A stretch of DNA of 30,685 bases from NCBI GenBank assembly GCA_028281075.1, contig JANQKO010000201.1, positions 1 to 30,685 of the forward strand, read 5' to 3'. Within the stretch, counting starts at the first letter, position 1, and each line of letters opens with the position of its first letter. The notes below the pieces were generated by a model that was not told the DNA's origin, searched no databases, and was given only the letters and a program-made list of their open reading frames with translations. A program made the translations under genes and the position numbers. Of the stretch, positions 11,498 through 19,855 are shown one piece after another. This DNA is from Alphaproteobacteria bacterium (GTDB lineage Bacteria > Pseudomonadota > Alphaproteobacteria > GCA-2731375).

Positions 11498-11775
11498 CGC
11501 CAATGGTTGCTTGGCTCGACCCTTCCCGCTCCCCCACCCGACCACCCATCAAGCATACTTCCGTGGGTGGTCGGGTGGAGGAGCGGGACGGGTCGAGCCC
11601 GGCCCGAAGGGCCGTAAATGCCGACGTTAACCATTGGGAATGATTGATCGAATCCGTTGCAGTCGTGAAACGCTGCACCTAAGGTAACGGCAATTTTGAA
11701 GTTTGCTTACACGTCAACGACAGATCCCGCGAGCCATCTCTCGGCGGCGGGGCGCAAGAGGGAGACCACACAACG
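11498..11775. promoter_or_regulatory. Spacer between liv operon and binding-protein gene
   Basis: About 278 bp hold a large imperfect inverted repeat (11513-11599, listed separately), a small hairpin at 11600-11614 and outer 8-base arms CAATGGTT/AACCATTG at 11501 and 11629. A more AT-rich stretch at 11640-11720 then probably contains the binding-protein promoter. A weak pair TTGCAG (11657) and TAAGGT (11680) with 17-base spacing is possible but poorly matched to consensus. Confidence 0.45.
11513..11599. repeat. 36-bp imperfect inverted repeat with 15-bp loop
   Basis: The left arm 11513-11548 and right arm 11564-11599 are complementary at 34 of 36 positions. The two differences are compatible with G-U pairing in RNA. 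It sits between livF/DUF6867 and the binding-protein gene. There is no T-run, so it is not a simple terminator. The size, nested outer arms and GC-rich core resemble a palindromic intergenic repeat or MITE-like element. Confidence 0.8.
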
Positions 11776-12879
11776 ATGAAACGTATTTCGTCAGTTCTGC
11801 TCGCCGCCGGCGCGGCGGCCCTGCTGGGCGCGATGCCGGCGCAGGCCGAGATCGCCATCGCCACGGCCGGCCCGATGACCGGTCAATATGCCAGCTTCGG
11901 GCAGCAGATGAAGGCCGGCGCCGAGCAGGCCGTGGCCGACATCAACGCCGCCGGCGGCGTGCTGGGCCAGAAGCTCAGCCTGTCGATCGGCGACGATGCC
12001 TGCGATCCGAAACAGGCGGTCGCGGTCGCCAACGAAATGGTCGGCAACGACGTCGTGTTCATGGCCGGCCACTTCTGCTCCGGTTCGTCGATCCCGGCCT
12101 CCAAGGTCTACGAGGAAGAAGGCATCCTGCAGATCTCGCCGGCCTCGACCAATCCGAAGTTCACCGACGAGGGCGGCGACAACGTGTTCCGCGTCTGCGG
12201 CCGTGACGACCAGCAGGGCCTGGTCGCCGGTGGCTTCCTGGCCAAGCAGTTCGCCGGCCAGAACGTCGCCGTCGTGCACGACAAGACCGCCTACGGCAAG
12301 GGCCTGGCCGACGAAACCAGGAAGGCGATGAACGCGGCCGGCCTGACGGAGAAGCTGTACGAGGCCTATACCGCCGGCGAGAAGGACTATTCGGCGCTGG
12401 TCTCGAAGCTGAAGCAGAACAGCATCGACGTGCTCTATGTGGGCGGCTACCACACCGAGGCCGGCCTGATGGTGCGGCAGATGCGCGACCAGGGCATGGA
12501 CACGCTGCTGGTCTCCGGCGACGCGCTGGTCACGGACGAGTACTGGTCGATCACCGGTGCCGCCGGCGAGGGCACGCTGATGACCTTCAGTCCGGACCCG
12601 CGCAAGAACCCCAAGGCGGCGCCGATCGTCAAGGCCTTCCGCGACAAGGGCATCGAGCCGGAGGGCTACGTGCTCTACACCTATGCCGCGGTGCAGGTCT
12701 TCGCCCAGGCCGCCGAGAAGGCCGGCTCGACCGATCTCGACAAGGTCATCAAGGCCATGAACAGCGGCGAGTTCGACACCGTGCTCGGCCCGCTCAGCTT
12801 CGATGACAAGGGCGACGTGACCCTGCCGGGCTACGTCTTCTACGAGTGGAAGAACGGCAGCTACGACTACCTGAACTAG
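11776..12879 (+). CDS. livK: Branched-chain amino acid ABC transporter substrate-binding protein
   Basis: This 367-residue periplasmic protein starts with a clean Sec signal peptide (MKRISSVLLAAGAAALLGAMPAQA, cleavage before EIAIA). The mature part has the type I periplasmic binding fold of the LivJ/LivK family: ATAGPMTGQYASFGQQMKAGAEQAVADINAAGG at the start, the SSIPASKVYEEEGILQISPASTNPKFTDE ligand-site region and the FRVCGRDDQQG motif. GGGAG lies upstream of the ATG. It captures a branched-chain or related amino acid and delivers it to LivHMGF. It follows the transporter operon but after a large spacer, so it probably has its own promoter to allow higher expression. Confidence 0.94.
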   Translation: MKRISSVLLAAGAAALLGAMPAQAEIAIATAGPMTGQYASFGQQMKAGAEQAVADINAAGGVLGQKLSLSIGDDACDPKQAVAVANEMVGNDVVFMAGHFCSGSSIPASKVYEEEGILQISPASTNPKFTDEGGDNVFRVCGRDDQQGLVAGGFLAKQFAGQNVAVVHDKTAYGKGLADETRKAMNAAGLTEKLYEAYTAGEKDYSALVSKLKQNSIDVLYVGGYHTEAGLMVRQMRDQGMDTLLVSGDALVTDEYWSITGAAGEGTLMTFSPDPRKNPKAAPIVKAFRDKGIEPEGYVLYTYAAVQVFAQAAEKAGSTDLDKVIKAMNSGEFDTVLGPLSFDDKGDVTLPGYVFYEWKNGSYDYLN

Positions 12880-12905
12880 GCCGCGCTACGCCGCGTTCCT
12901 GAACG

Positions 12906-12936
12906 AACGGCCCGGCCACCTCGGCCGGGCCGTTTT
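12906..12936 (+). terminator. Intrinsic terminator after the binding-protein gene
   Basis: Twelve-base perfectly complementary arms (12906-12917 and 12923-12934) enclose a 5-base loop ACCTC, and the hairpin runs into TTTT on the plus strand. It lies 27 bp after the livK-like stop. This is a textbook rho-independent terminator. Confidence 0.9.
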
Positions 12937-13020
12937 GCCCCGTACCGGCGTTCCTGCCGGTTCGCATTAAGGTTGAATCGTACTAGGTTATGGTGGTAGG
13001 CGCATTCGGCAGGACGATCG

Positions 13021-13371
13021 ATGACGGACATCAGAAACAAGATCGGGGTCGGTTTTCTCAAACGGGCTGCCGCGGGCGCGGATCGCCGGCAACACGCGCA
13101 GGCGTTCGGCGCCGACCGATTTCTGAACGAGGCCGTTGTGCTGTTCACCAACCGGTTCCTGCAAGCGTTGGCGCGCCTGCCGGCCAAGGAAGCGCAGGTT
13201 CTGGACATTGCACGGTCGCAGGATATTCCCATCTCGGATGCTCTTCGTGTCGCCGATTATCTGAAAGAAAAACAGCATGTGACCGTGGTGAGCGAGGACC
13301 CGATCGGCAACGACCGGATCGCGCTGACGCCCGCTGGGGAGGATTTTCTCAAGCGGGCCGGGTTGATCTGA
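13021..13371 (+). CDS. Hypothetical protein with winged-helix-like C-terminus
   Basis: This 116-residue protein is not recognised. A basic N-terminus (about 1-25) is followed by helices around FLNEAVVLFTNRFLQALARLP. The section about 57-116 (AQVLDIARSQDIPISDALRVADYLKEKQHVTVVSED...RIALTPAGEDFLKRAGLI) has the spacing of a winged helix-turn-helix: a helix pair, a short beta hairpin and the familiar LTPAGEDFL ending. It may be a small DNA-binding regulator. It is 40 bp upstream of a membrane protein gene and probably shares its transcript. Codon use is slightly less GC-biased than its neighbours. Confidence 0.6.
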   Translation: MTDIRNKIGVGFLKRAAAGADRRQHAQAFGADRFLNEAVVLFTNRFLQALARLPAKEAQVLDIARSQDIPISDALRVADYLKEKQHVTVVSEDPIGNDRIALTPAGEDFLKRAGLI

Positions 13372-13411
13372 CGGGCGCGCCCGGCCGCACCGGCGGCAGG
13401 GGGGACGGGAC

Positions 13412-14092
13412 ATGTGGACATGGGGTCTTTTGCCGTGGGCGTTGATCGCCATGTTTGTCGCCGCGGTTGCCGGCGCGGCCGATATCCTGTCGCGTTATCG
13501 CGATGAGCCGTTCCGCGCGATTTTCAGCCGCTACGGCTGGGCCTATATGGCGGTTAACGCGCTTATCGGTTTGATCGCGCTGACCCTGTTCGGCCTGGAG
13601 CACGACGGTACCGGGTTCAAGGGTATGCTGGTCGATGACAGCCTGCCGCTGAACGCGATTGCTGTCGGGACTGGCGCGATGCTGCTGCTGCGTTCCAAGC
13701 TGTTTTCCATTCGTGGCGAAAACGGCGCCGAAACCTCGTTCGGGCCGCAGATCGTCCTTGATGCCCTGCTGGTCGTGCTCGACCGCGGCATCGACAGACA
13801 GCGCGCGGCCGCGCGCCACACGCTGGTGTACAAAAAGCTCGCCGGTATTACCAATTTCAGCGAGACCGCGCGGTTTTTCCAGATGTCGCTGCTGTCGTTT
13901 CAGAACCTGTCGGAAGTCGAGAAGTCCCAGCTTGTCGACATCATCGATGAATACGACAAGGACACCGGCTGGTCGGACAGTCTGAAGGTCATGGCAGTCG
14001 GCTTCGCGATCCTGACAGTCGCCGGTGAGCAGAACTTTGCCACCTTCGTCGACAGCCTGCAGAAGCATCTGGACGCTTCCACGAACGAGTAG
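13412..14092 (+). CDS. Membrane protein of unknown function
   Basis: This 226-residue protein has three hydrophobic segments in the first 95 residues: about 5-24 (LLPWALIAMFVAAVAGAADIL), 43-63 (YGWAYMAVNALIGLIALTLFG) and 78-95. A soluble helical domain of about 130 residues follows (RSKLFSIRGENGAETSFGPQIVLDALLVVLDRGIDRQRA...). The motif SRYGWAYMAVNALIG and a following RSKLFS recall a loosely conserved family seen in diverse bacteria. I know of no function. It follows the winged-helix-like gene and ends 23 bp before the convergent pyruvate kinase. GGGGAC upstream is a weak ribosome binding site. Confidence 0.65.
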   Translation: MWTWGLLPWALIAMFVAAVAGAADILSRYRDEPFRAIFSRYGWAYMAVNALIGLIALTLFGLEHDGTGFKGMLVDDSLPLNAIAVGTGAMLLLRSKLFSIRGENGAETSFGPQIVLDALLVVLDRGIDRQRAAARHTLVYKKLAGITNFSETARFFQMSLLSFQNLSEVEKSQLVDIIDEYDKDTGWSDSLKVMAVGFAILTVAGEQNFATFVDSLQKHLDASTNE

Positions 14093-14115
14093 ACTGGCCC
14101 GTGGGACGGCGCCTT

Positions 14116-15537
14116 CTACCCCGCCGGCACCCAGGCGATGCGCAGGACGTTGGTGGCGCCTGGGGTGCCGAAGGGCACGCCGGCGGTGACGACCAGGCGC
14201 TGGCCCGGCGCGGCGATGTTCTCGTCGCGGGCGACGCCGCAGGCCCGGTCGATCATGTCGGCGAAGTCGTTCGCGTCCTCGGTCTCGACGCAGTGCAGGC
14301 CCCAGCCGATCGCCAGCCGGCGGGCCGTGCCCATGCGCGGCGTCAACACCAGGATCGGCGACGTCGGCCGTTCGCGGGCGGCCCGCAGGGCGGTCGAGCC
14401 CGACGTCGTGTAGGTGACGATGGCCGCGGCCGAGATCGTCTCCGCCACCTGCCTGGCCGCCGCCGTGATCGCGTCGGCTGCCGTCGCCTCGGGGTCGGCA
14501 TGCTCGGCGTCCATGATGCCGCGGTAGAGCGGGTCCGTTTCCACCCGCTCGGCGACCCGGTTCATCACCGTCACCGCCTCGACCGGATGCTCGCCGGCGG
14601 CGGTCTCGGCCGACAGCATCACCGCGTCGGCGCCGTCATAGACCGCCGTCGCCACGTCGGAGACCTCGGCCCGGGTCGGCACCGGCGCCGCGACCATGCT
14701 CTCCAGCATCTGCGTCGCCACGATCACCGGCTTGCCGGCCTGCCGCGACAGCTGCACCAGCCGTTTCTGCAAGCCCGGCACCTCCTCGACCGGCAGCTCG
14801 ACGCCCAGGTCGCCGCGCGCCACCATCAGCGCGTCCGTCAGGTCGACGATCTCGTCGATGCGGTCGATCGCCGCCGGCTTCTCGATCTTGGCGATGACGC
14901 CGGCCTGGCCGGCGATCAGCTTCTTCGCCTCGGCGATGTCGTCGGGCCGCTGGATGAAGCTCATGGCGATCCAGTCGACGCCGGCGTCGAGCGCGAAGCG
15001 CAGGTCGGTACGGTCCTTGTCGGTCAGCGCGGCGACCGGCAGCACCGCGTTCGGCACGTTGACGCCCTTGCGGTTGCTCAGGCGGCCGCCGGTGACGATC
15101 CGGCAGTCGGCGAAGTCGGCGCCCGCCGTCTCGACCGCCAGCCGGACGCGGCCGTCGTCGATCAGCAGCTCGGTGCCGGCGCGCAACGCCTCGAACACTT
15201 CCGGATGCGGCAGCGGCGCCCGTGTGTCGCAGCCCGGCAGGTCCTCGAGGTCGAGGCGAAAGGCCTTGCCGTCCTCGATCATGGTCTCGCCATTGGCGAT
15301 CTCGCCGATGCGGATCTTCGGGCCCTGCAGATCGGCGACCACCGATATCGGCCGGCCGGTCTCTTGCTCCAGGGCCCGGATGATCTTCAGCCGCGCGCGA
15401 TGATCCGAATGGCTGCCATGGCTGAAGTTCAGCCGGAAGGCGTCCGCGCCGGCGTCGAACAGCGCGCGGATGACCGGCGGCTCGCTGCTGGCCGGTCCGA
15501 GCGTCGCCAGGATCTTGGTATTCCGCTGCCGTCTCAT
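14116..15537 (-). CDS. pyk: Pyruvate kinase
   Basis: The ATG at 15537, preceded by AAGGTGG, gives 473 residues, the usual length. Landmarks are the N-terminal TKILATLGPAS, FRLNFSHGSH, the substrate-binding DLQGPKIRIG, the catalytic Lys in VIAKIEKPAAIDRIDEI, the signature MVARGDLGVELP, and KPVIVATQMLESM. The regulatory C-terminal domain begins near residue 340. It converts phosphoenolpyruvate and ADP to pyruvate and ATP in the cytoplasm. It lies 82 bp downstream of the glycerate kinase on the same strand. Together they would route glycerate through 2-phosphoglycerate and enolase to pyruvate. Confidence 0.95.
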   Translation of the reverse strand: MRRQRNTKILATLGPASSEPPVIRALFDAGADAFRLNFSHGSHSDHRARLKIIRALEQETGRPISVVADLQGPKIRIGEIANGETMIEDGKAFRLDLEDLPGCDTRAPLPHPEVFEALRAGTELLIDDGRVRLAVETAGADFADCRIVTGGRLSNRKGVNVPNAVLPVAALTDKDRTDLRFALDAGVDWIAMSFIQRPDDIAEAKKLIAGQAGVIAKIEKPAAIDRIDEIVDLTDALMVARGDLGVELPVEEVPGLQKRLVQLSRQAGKPVIVATQMLESMVAAPVPTRAEVSDVATAVYDGADAVMLSAETAAGEHPVEAVTVMNRVAERVETDPLYRGIMDAEHADPEATAADAITAAARQVAETISAAAIVTYTTSGSTALRAARERPTSPILVLTPRMGTARRLAIGWGLHCVETEDANDFADMIDRACGVARDENIAAPGQRLVVTAGVPFGTPGATNVLRIAWVPAG

Positions 15538-15619
15538 CGCCGCCACCTTAAGCCGCGCGACCATATCGCGCCAGCGGCCACACGCACCGAAGACGAAAAA
15601 CTTCTTGTGATCTAGCGTC

Positions 15620-16867
15620 TTAGCTCGGATCGATGAGAATCGCGCGGAAGTCGTTGACGTTCGTCAGCGTCGGGCCGGTCGTCACCAGGTCGCCCAGCGT
15701 GTCGAAGAAGCTGTAGGCGTCGTTGTCGGCCAGCATCGCCGCGGCGTCGAGACCGAGCCCGGCCGCGCGCGCCAGCGTGTCCGGACCGATCATGGCGCCG
15801 GCATTGTCCTCGGTGCCGTCGATGCCGTCGGTATCGCAGGCGATCGCGTGGATGCCCGGCGCGCCGTCGAGCGCCAGCGCCATGCCCAGCAGGTATTCGA
15901 CGTTGCGGCCGCCGCGGCCGTTGCCGGCCACCGTCACCGTCGTCTCGCCGCCCGACAGCAGCACCACGGCCCGGTTGCGGCTGCGGGCCAGCGCCGCGTG
16001 CTCGGCGCCCAGGGCCCGCGCTTCGCCCTCCAGGTCGTCGCCCAGGATCTCGACCTCGTAATCGGCGGCCCAGGCCGCTTCCGCCGCCACCGACAGGACC
16101 TTGCCCGGCGCCGCGACGAGCTTGAACATGGCGCGGCCCAGGCGCGGATCGCCCGGCTTCGGCGTTTCTTCCGCCGCGCCGGCCAGGAACCGGCTCACGC
16201 TCGCCGGCGGCTCGATGTCATACTTTTCCAGGATCGCGCGCGCGTCGGCGAAGGACGTCGGGTCGGCCACGGTCGGCCCCGACGCGATCACGGCCGGATC
16301 GTCGCCGGGCACGTCCGAGATGGCCAGCGTCAGAACCTGGGCCGGCGCCGCCGCGGCCGCCAGCCGGCCGCCCTTGATGGCCGACAGATGCTTGCGCACC
16401 GTGTTCATCTCGCCGATCGGCGCGCCGCACTGCAGCAGGGCCCGGCTGACCGCCTGCTTGTCCGCCAGGCTGATGCCTTCCGCCGGCAGCGTCAGCAGCG
16501 CCGAACCGCCGCCCGAGACCAGCACCAGCGCCAGGTCGTTCTCGCCCAGGCCCCTGGCGATCTCCAGCATCCGGCGCGACGCCGCCAGGCCGGCGGAATC
16601 GGGCACGGGGTGCGCGGCTTCCACGACCTCGATCCGCTCCGTCGGCATGCCGTGGCCGTAGCGCGTCACCACCAGGCCCTCGACCGGCGCCGTCCAGTTG
16701 TCCTCGACCGCCTTCGCCATGCTGGCCGCGGCCTTGCCGGCACCCAGGACCACGGCGCGGCCCCTCGGCGCCCGCGGCAGGTGCGGTGGAACGCAGACAG
16801 CCGGGTCCGCCGTCGCCACCGCGACGTCGAACATCGCGCGCAGCAACTCTGCTGGATTGTCGTGCAT
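15620..16867 (-). CDS. Glycerate kinase, type II (MOFRL family; GckA/TtuD-like)
   Basis: The ATG at 16867 gives 415 residues starting MHDNPAELLRAMFDVAVATADP. The frame stays open further upstream, but that part overlaps the divergent IclR gene and is not family-like. Features are VVLGAGKAAASMAKAVED, LVLVSGGGSALLTLPAEG, GEMNTVRKHLSAIKGGRLA, LAISDVPGDDPAVIASGPTVADPT, and the MOFRL region VLLSGGETTVTV...GRNVEYLLGMALAL...CDTDGIDGTEDNAGA. Members phosphorylate glycerate to 2-phosphoglycerate; some were first labelled hydroxypyruvate reductase. The adjacent pyruvate kinase and the divergent IclR regulator fit glyoxylate/tartronate or glycerate catabolism. Confidence 0.92.
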   Translation of the reverse strand: MHDNPAELLRAMFDVAVATADPAVCVPPHLPRAPRGRAVVLGAGKAAASMAKAVEDNWTAPVEGLVVTRYGHGMPTERIEVVEAAHPVPDSAGLAASRRMLEIARGLGENDLALVLVSGGGSALLTLPAEGISLADKQAVSRALLQCGAPIGEMNTVRKHLSAIKGGRLAAAAAPAQVLTLAISDVPGDDPAVIASGPTVADPTSFADARAILEKYDIEPPASVSRFLAGAAEETPKPGDPRLGRAMFKLVAAPGKVLSVAAEAAWAADYEVEILGDDLEGEARALGAEHAALARSRNRAVVLLSGGETTVTVAGNGRGGRNVEYLLGMALALDGAPGIHAIACDTDGIDGTEDNAGAMIGPDTLARAAGLGLDAAAMLADNDAYSFFDTLGDLVTTGPTLTNVNDFRAILIDPS

Positions 16868-16964
16868 GGCCCTCAACCTACTCGTGGGTTTGAGTATATA
16901 TCGATGCTGCCATATGTTCCCAATGGCGAAATCGAGGCTCTCGATAGCAAAAATGCAGGACCGG
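16868..16964. promoter_or_regulatory. Divergent promoter region with candidate IclR operator
   Basis: This 97-bp spacer between glycerate kinase and the IclR gene is more AT-rich than its surroundings. It contains the palindrome ATCGAG-GCT-CTCGAT at 16931-16945, whose arms and 3-base spacing are plausible for a dimeric regulator. IclR proteins commonly repress a divergent operon from such a position. The operator role is inference. Confidence 0.4.
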
Positions 16965-17795
16965 ATGGCCACAATTGACACACCGTCAAAGCGCCGCGGC
17001 CGCCCGGCCATGGGCGCGGCGGGCAAGGATAGCGGCCAGGTCCAGTCCCTGGTGCGGGCCTTGACGCTGCTGAACCGCGTGTCCGAGCACGCGCACGGCG
17101 TCACGCTCACCGACCTTGCCCAGGACGCCGGCCTCGCGCCCTCGACGGCGCACCGGCTGCTGAAGAGCCTCGAGCAGATGGGCTATGTCGATCAGGACGC
17201 CGAGCGCGGTCTCTGGTTCGTCGGCGTCAAGGCCTTCACCGTCGGCAGCGCCTTCGTCAGGGCGCGGGACATCGTCGCCATCGCCCGGCCGTTCATGCGT
17301 GAATTGATGGAGGAAGCGGGCGAGTCCGTGAACCTCGCCGTACTGGACCAAGACGAGCCGGTCTATCTGAGCCAGGTCGAATGCCGGCAGGTGATGCGGG
17401 CGCACGCGCTCCCGGGCGCCCGGCCGCCGGCGCACTGCTCCGGCGTCGGCAAGGCGCTGCTGGCGGCGCTGCCGGCGCGCAACGTCGAGCGGCTGCTGGC
17501 CCGCACCGGACTGCCGCGCATGACGCCGAAGACGCTGACAACGATCGGCGATGTCGCGGCCGAGCTGGCCCGCGTGCGCGCGGCGGGCTATGCCGTGGAC
17601 GACGAGGAGCAGGCCTTCGGCATGCGGTGCGTCGCCGCCGCCGTCCATGACGAGAACGGTGATGCCGTTGCCGCCGTGTCGCTGACCGGCCCGTCGGCCC
17701 GCATCGGGCCCGACCGGGTGCCCGAGCTGGGCGCGCTGGTCGGCCGCGCGGCCGCGCGCATCACCGCGGCCATCGGCGGCCGCAAGCCCGACTGA
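16965..17795 (+). CDS. IclR family transcriptional regulator
   Basis: The protein has about 276 residues from the ATG at 16965, which has AGGA just upstream; an ATG at 16953 is the alternative. After a basic arm (SKRRGRPAM), the N-terminal winged helix reads VQSLVRALTLLNRVSEHAHGVTLTDLAQDAGLAPSTAHRLLKSLEQMGYV. The effector domain includes the characteristic HALPGARPPAHCSGVGKALLA and the AFGMRCVAAAVHDENGDAVAAVSLTGP signature. It probably controls the divergent glycerate kinase-pyruvate kinase pair, sensing a small organic acid. Only the family is certain. Confidence 0.93.
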   Translation: MATIDTPSKRRGRPAMGAAGKDSGQVQSLVRALTLLNRVSEHAHGVTLTDLAQDAGLAPSTAHRLLKSLEQMGYVDQDAERGLWFVGVKAFTVGSAFVRARDIVAIARPFMRELMEEAGESVNLAVLDQDEPVYLSQVECRQVMRAHALPGARPPAHCSGVGKALLAALPARNVERLLARTGLPRMTPKTLTTIGDVAAELARVRAAGYAVDDEEQAFGMRCVAAAVHDENGDAVAAVSLTGPSARIGPDRVPELGALVGRAAARITAAIGGRKPD

Positions 17796-17855
17796 CGCCC
17801 GGCCGCCGCCGGGCGGATCATGCCGGCGGCGGGAATTCCGGCTATAGTGCCTGTC

Positions 17856-18662
17856 ATGTTGGACGACGTCGCCACACCCGCCGCCGGGACGGCCACCACC
17901 GCCGCGCCGGCCTTCGAGCTGGCAAATCCGGACGGCGCGGCCGATCTGCTGCTGATCTGCGATCACGCCAGCCGCTTCGTGCCGCCGGAATACGACTCGC
18001 TCGGGCTCGACGACAGCCTGCTGCAGCGGCATATCGCCTGGGACATCGGCGCCGCCGACGTGACCCGGCGCCTCGCCGGCCTGCTGGACGCGCCGGCGGT
18101 GCTGTGCGGCACCTCCCGCCTGGTCGTCGACTGCAACCGGCCGCACGACGATCCCAGCCTGATCCCGGCCATCAGCGACGGCATCGTCATTCCCGGCAAC
18201 CGCGACGTCGACGCGGCCGAGAAGCGCCGCCGCGTCGCGCGCCATTTCGTGCCCTATCACCGCGAGGTCGAACGCCGCCTGGATCAGTTCGCGGCCCGCG
18301 GCGTGGTCCCGGCCGTGATCTCGGTGCACAGCTTCACGCCGGTGATGAACGGCGTCGAGCGGCCCTGGCATGTCGGCCTGCTGTCGGCCGTCGACCGGCG
18401 CATGGCCGCGCCGCTGGTCGACGAGCTGCGGCGCAATCCGGCGCTCACCGTCGGCGACAACGAGCCCTATACCGGCGACGATCCGCGCGGCTACGCGATC
18501 GACGTCTACGGCCATGTGCGCGGCCTGCCCATGGCCGTGTTCGAGGTCCGCCAGGACCTGATCGATACCCACCACGGCGCCGAGAGCTGGGCGCATATCC
18601 TGTTCGCCGCGCTCAGGCCGGTGCTGGCCGATCCCGGCCTCTACCGCCTGGAGCCGAAATAA
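17856..18662 (+). CDS. N-formylglutamate amidohydrolase family protein
   Basis: The ATG at 17856 gives 268 residues. Family features are LLLICDHASRFVPPEYDSLGL, HIAWDIGAADVTRRLA, SRLVVDCNRPHDDPSLIP, the metal-site His in VISVHSFTPVMNG and a C-terminal VFEVRQDLIDT. These proteins are zinc hydrolases related to N-formylglutamate deformylase (HutG), but this shorter branch has no firmly known substrate. The stop is 2 bp before the start of the carboxylate-amine ligase gene, so they form an operon. No other histidine-degradation gene is present. Confidence 0.88.
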   Translation: MLDDVATPAAGTATTAAPAFELANPDGAADLLLICDHASRFVPPEYDSLGLDDSLLQRHIAWDIGAADVTRRLAGLLDAPAVLCGTSRLVVDCNRPHDDPSLIPAISDGIVIPGNRDVDAAEKRRRVARHFVPYHREVERRLDQFAARGVVPAVISVHSFTPVMNGVERPWHVGLLSAVDRRMAAPLVDELRRNPALTVGDNEPYTGDDPRGYAIDVYGHVRGLPMAVFEVRQDLIDTHHGAESWAHILFAALRPVLADPGLYRLEPK

Positions 18663-18664
18663 CC

Positions 18665-19801
18665 ATGTCGATCCAGCAGCCATCCTTCACCCTCGGTATC
18701 GAGGAGGAGTATCTGCTGGTCGACCGCAAGACCCGCGATCTGGCGGTCGAGCCGCCGCCGTCGCTGATGGACGAGTGTGAAAAGCGGCTGCGGGGCCAGG
18801 TAACGCCGGAATTCCTGAAGTCGCAGATCGAGGTCGGGACGCGCGTCTGCGCCACCGTCGCCGACGCCCGCAAGGATCTGGCGACGCTGCGCGCGACCGT
18901 CGCCGAGGTCGCCGACAAGCACGGCCTGGCGCCGATCGCCGCCTCGACGCACCCGTTCGCCAACTGGATGACGCAGCAGCATACCCAGAAGGACCGCTAT
19001 GACGATCTCGCCCGCGATCTCGCCGGCGTCGTCCGCCGGCTGCTGATCTGCGGCATGCACGTGCATTGCGCCATCGAGCCGGAAGACCTGCGTATCGACG
19101 TGATGAACCAGGTCAGCTATTTCCTGCCGCACCTGCTGGCGCTCAGCACCTCCTCGCCGTTCTGGCAGGGCGAGGACACGGGCCTGATGTCCTATCGTCT
19201 CACCGTGTTCGACGCGCTGCCGCGCACCGGCGTGCCCGAGCGCTTCGATTCCTACGGCGAATACGAGCGCCTGGTCTCGCGCCTCGTCGGCGCCGACCTG
19301 ATCGAGGACGGCTCGAAGATCTGGTGGGACGTGCGGCCGAGCTGCCGGTTCCCGACGCTGGAGATGCGGATGACCGACATCTGCACCCGGCTCGACGACA
19401 CCGTCACCATCGCCGCGCTCTACCGCTGCATCATCAGCATGCTCTACCGGCTGCGGCTGATGAACCAGCGCTGGCGCATCTACCCGCTGATCTGCGTGCA
19501 GGAGAACCGCTGGCGGGCCCAGCGCTACGGTCCGACCGACACGCTGATCGATTTCGGCAGCGGCGAGCAGGTGCCGCTGGCCGACCTGGTCGACGAGGTG
19601 CTGGACCTGGTCCGCGAGGATGCCGAGCGCTTCGGCTGCGTCGAGGAGGTCGAGCGTGCCCGCGACATCATCGCCCGGGGCACCAGCGCCCAGAGCCAGC
19701 GCGCGATCCATCAGCGGACGCTGGACGCGGGCGGTGACAAGCAGGCGGCGCTGCACGCCGTCGTCGACTGGCTGATCGAGGAGACCGTGCGGGACCTTTG
19801 A
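18665..19801 (+). CDS. ybdK: Carboxylate-amine ligase, YbdK family (GCS2)
   Basis: This 378-residue protein starts MSIQQPSFTLGIEEEYLLVDRKTRDLA, the hallmark N-terminus of glutamate-cysteine ligase type 2/YbdK. Other family features are PEFLKSQIEVGTRVC, THPFANWMTQQ, ICGMHVHCAIEP, SSPFWQGEDTGLMSYRL and the WWDVRPSCRFPTLEMRMTDICTRLDD block. E. coli YbdK is a weak gamma-glutamylcysteine ligase in vitro; the natural substrate is unclear. It lies directly downstream of the amidohydrolase and should share its transcript. Pairing of an amide-forming and an amide-cleaving enzyme suggests they act on a common glutamyl-type compound, which is inference. Confidence 0.93.
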   Translation: MSIQQPSFTLGIEEEYLLVDRKTRDLAVEPPPSLMDECEKRLRGQVTPEFLKSQIEVGTRVCATVADARKDLATLRATVAEVADKHGLAPIAASTHPFANWMTQQHTQKDRYDDLARDLAGVVRRLLICGMHVHCAIEPEDLRIDVMNQVSYFLPHLLALSTSSPFWQGEDTGLMSYRLTVFDALPRTGVPERFDSYGEYERLVSRLVGADLIEDGSKIWWDVRPSCRFPTLEMRMTDICTRLDDTVTIAALYRCIISMLYRLRLMNQRWRIYPLICVQENRWRAQRYGPTDTLIDFGSGEQVPLADLVDEVLDLVREDAERFGCVEEVERARDIIARGTSAQSQRAIHQRTLDAGGDKQAALHAVVDWLIEETVRDL

Positions 19802-19855
19802 GGCCGGTGCGCGACCGCCTATATGACCGGAGGCTGCCCGATTCAGGAGGATGTG

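Noticed and set aside
16868..17110. N-terminal extension of glycerate kinase to 17110
   Set aside because: The extension overlaps the divergent IclR gene and is unlike the family; the ATG at 16867 gives the normal length and N-terminus.
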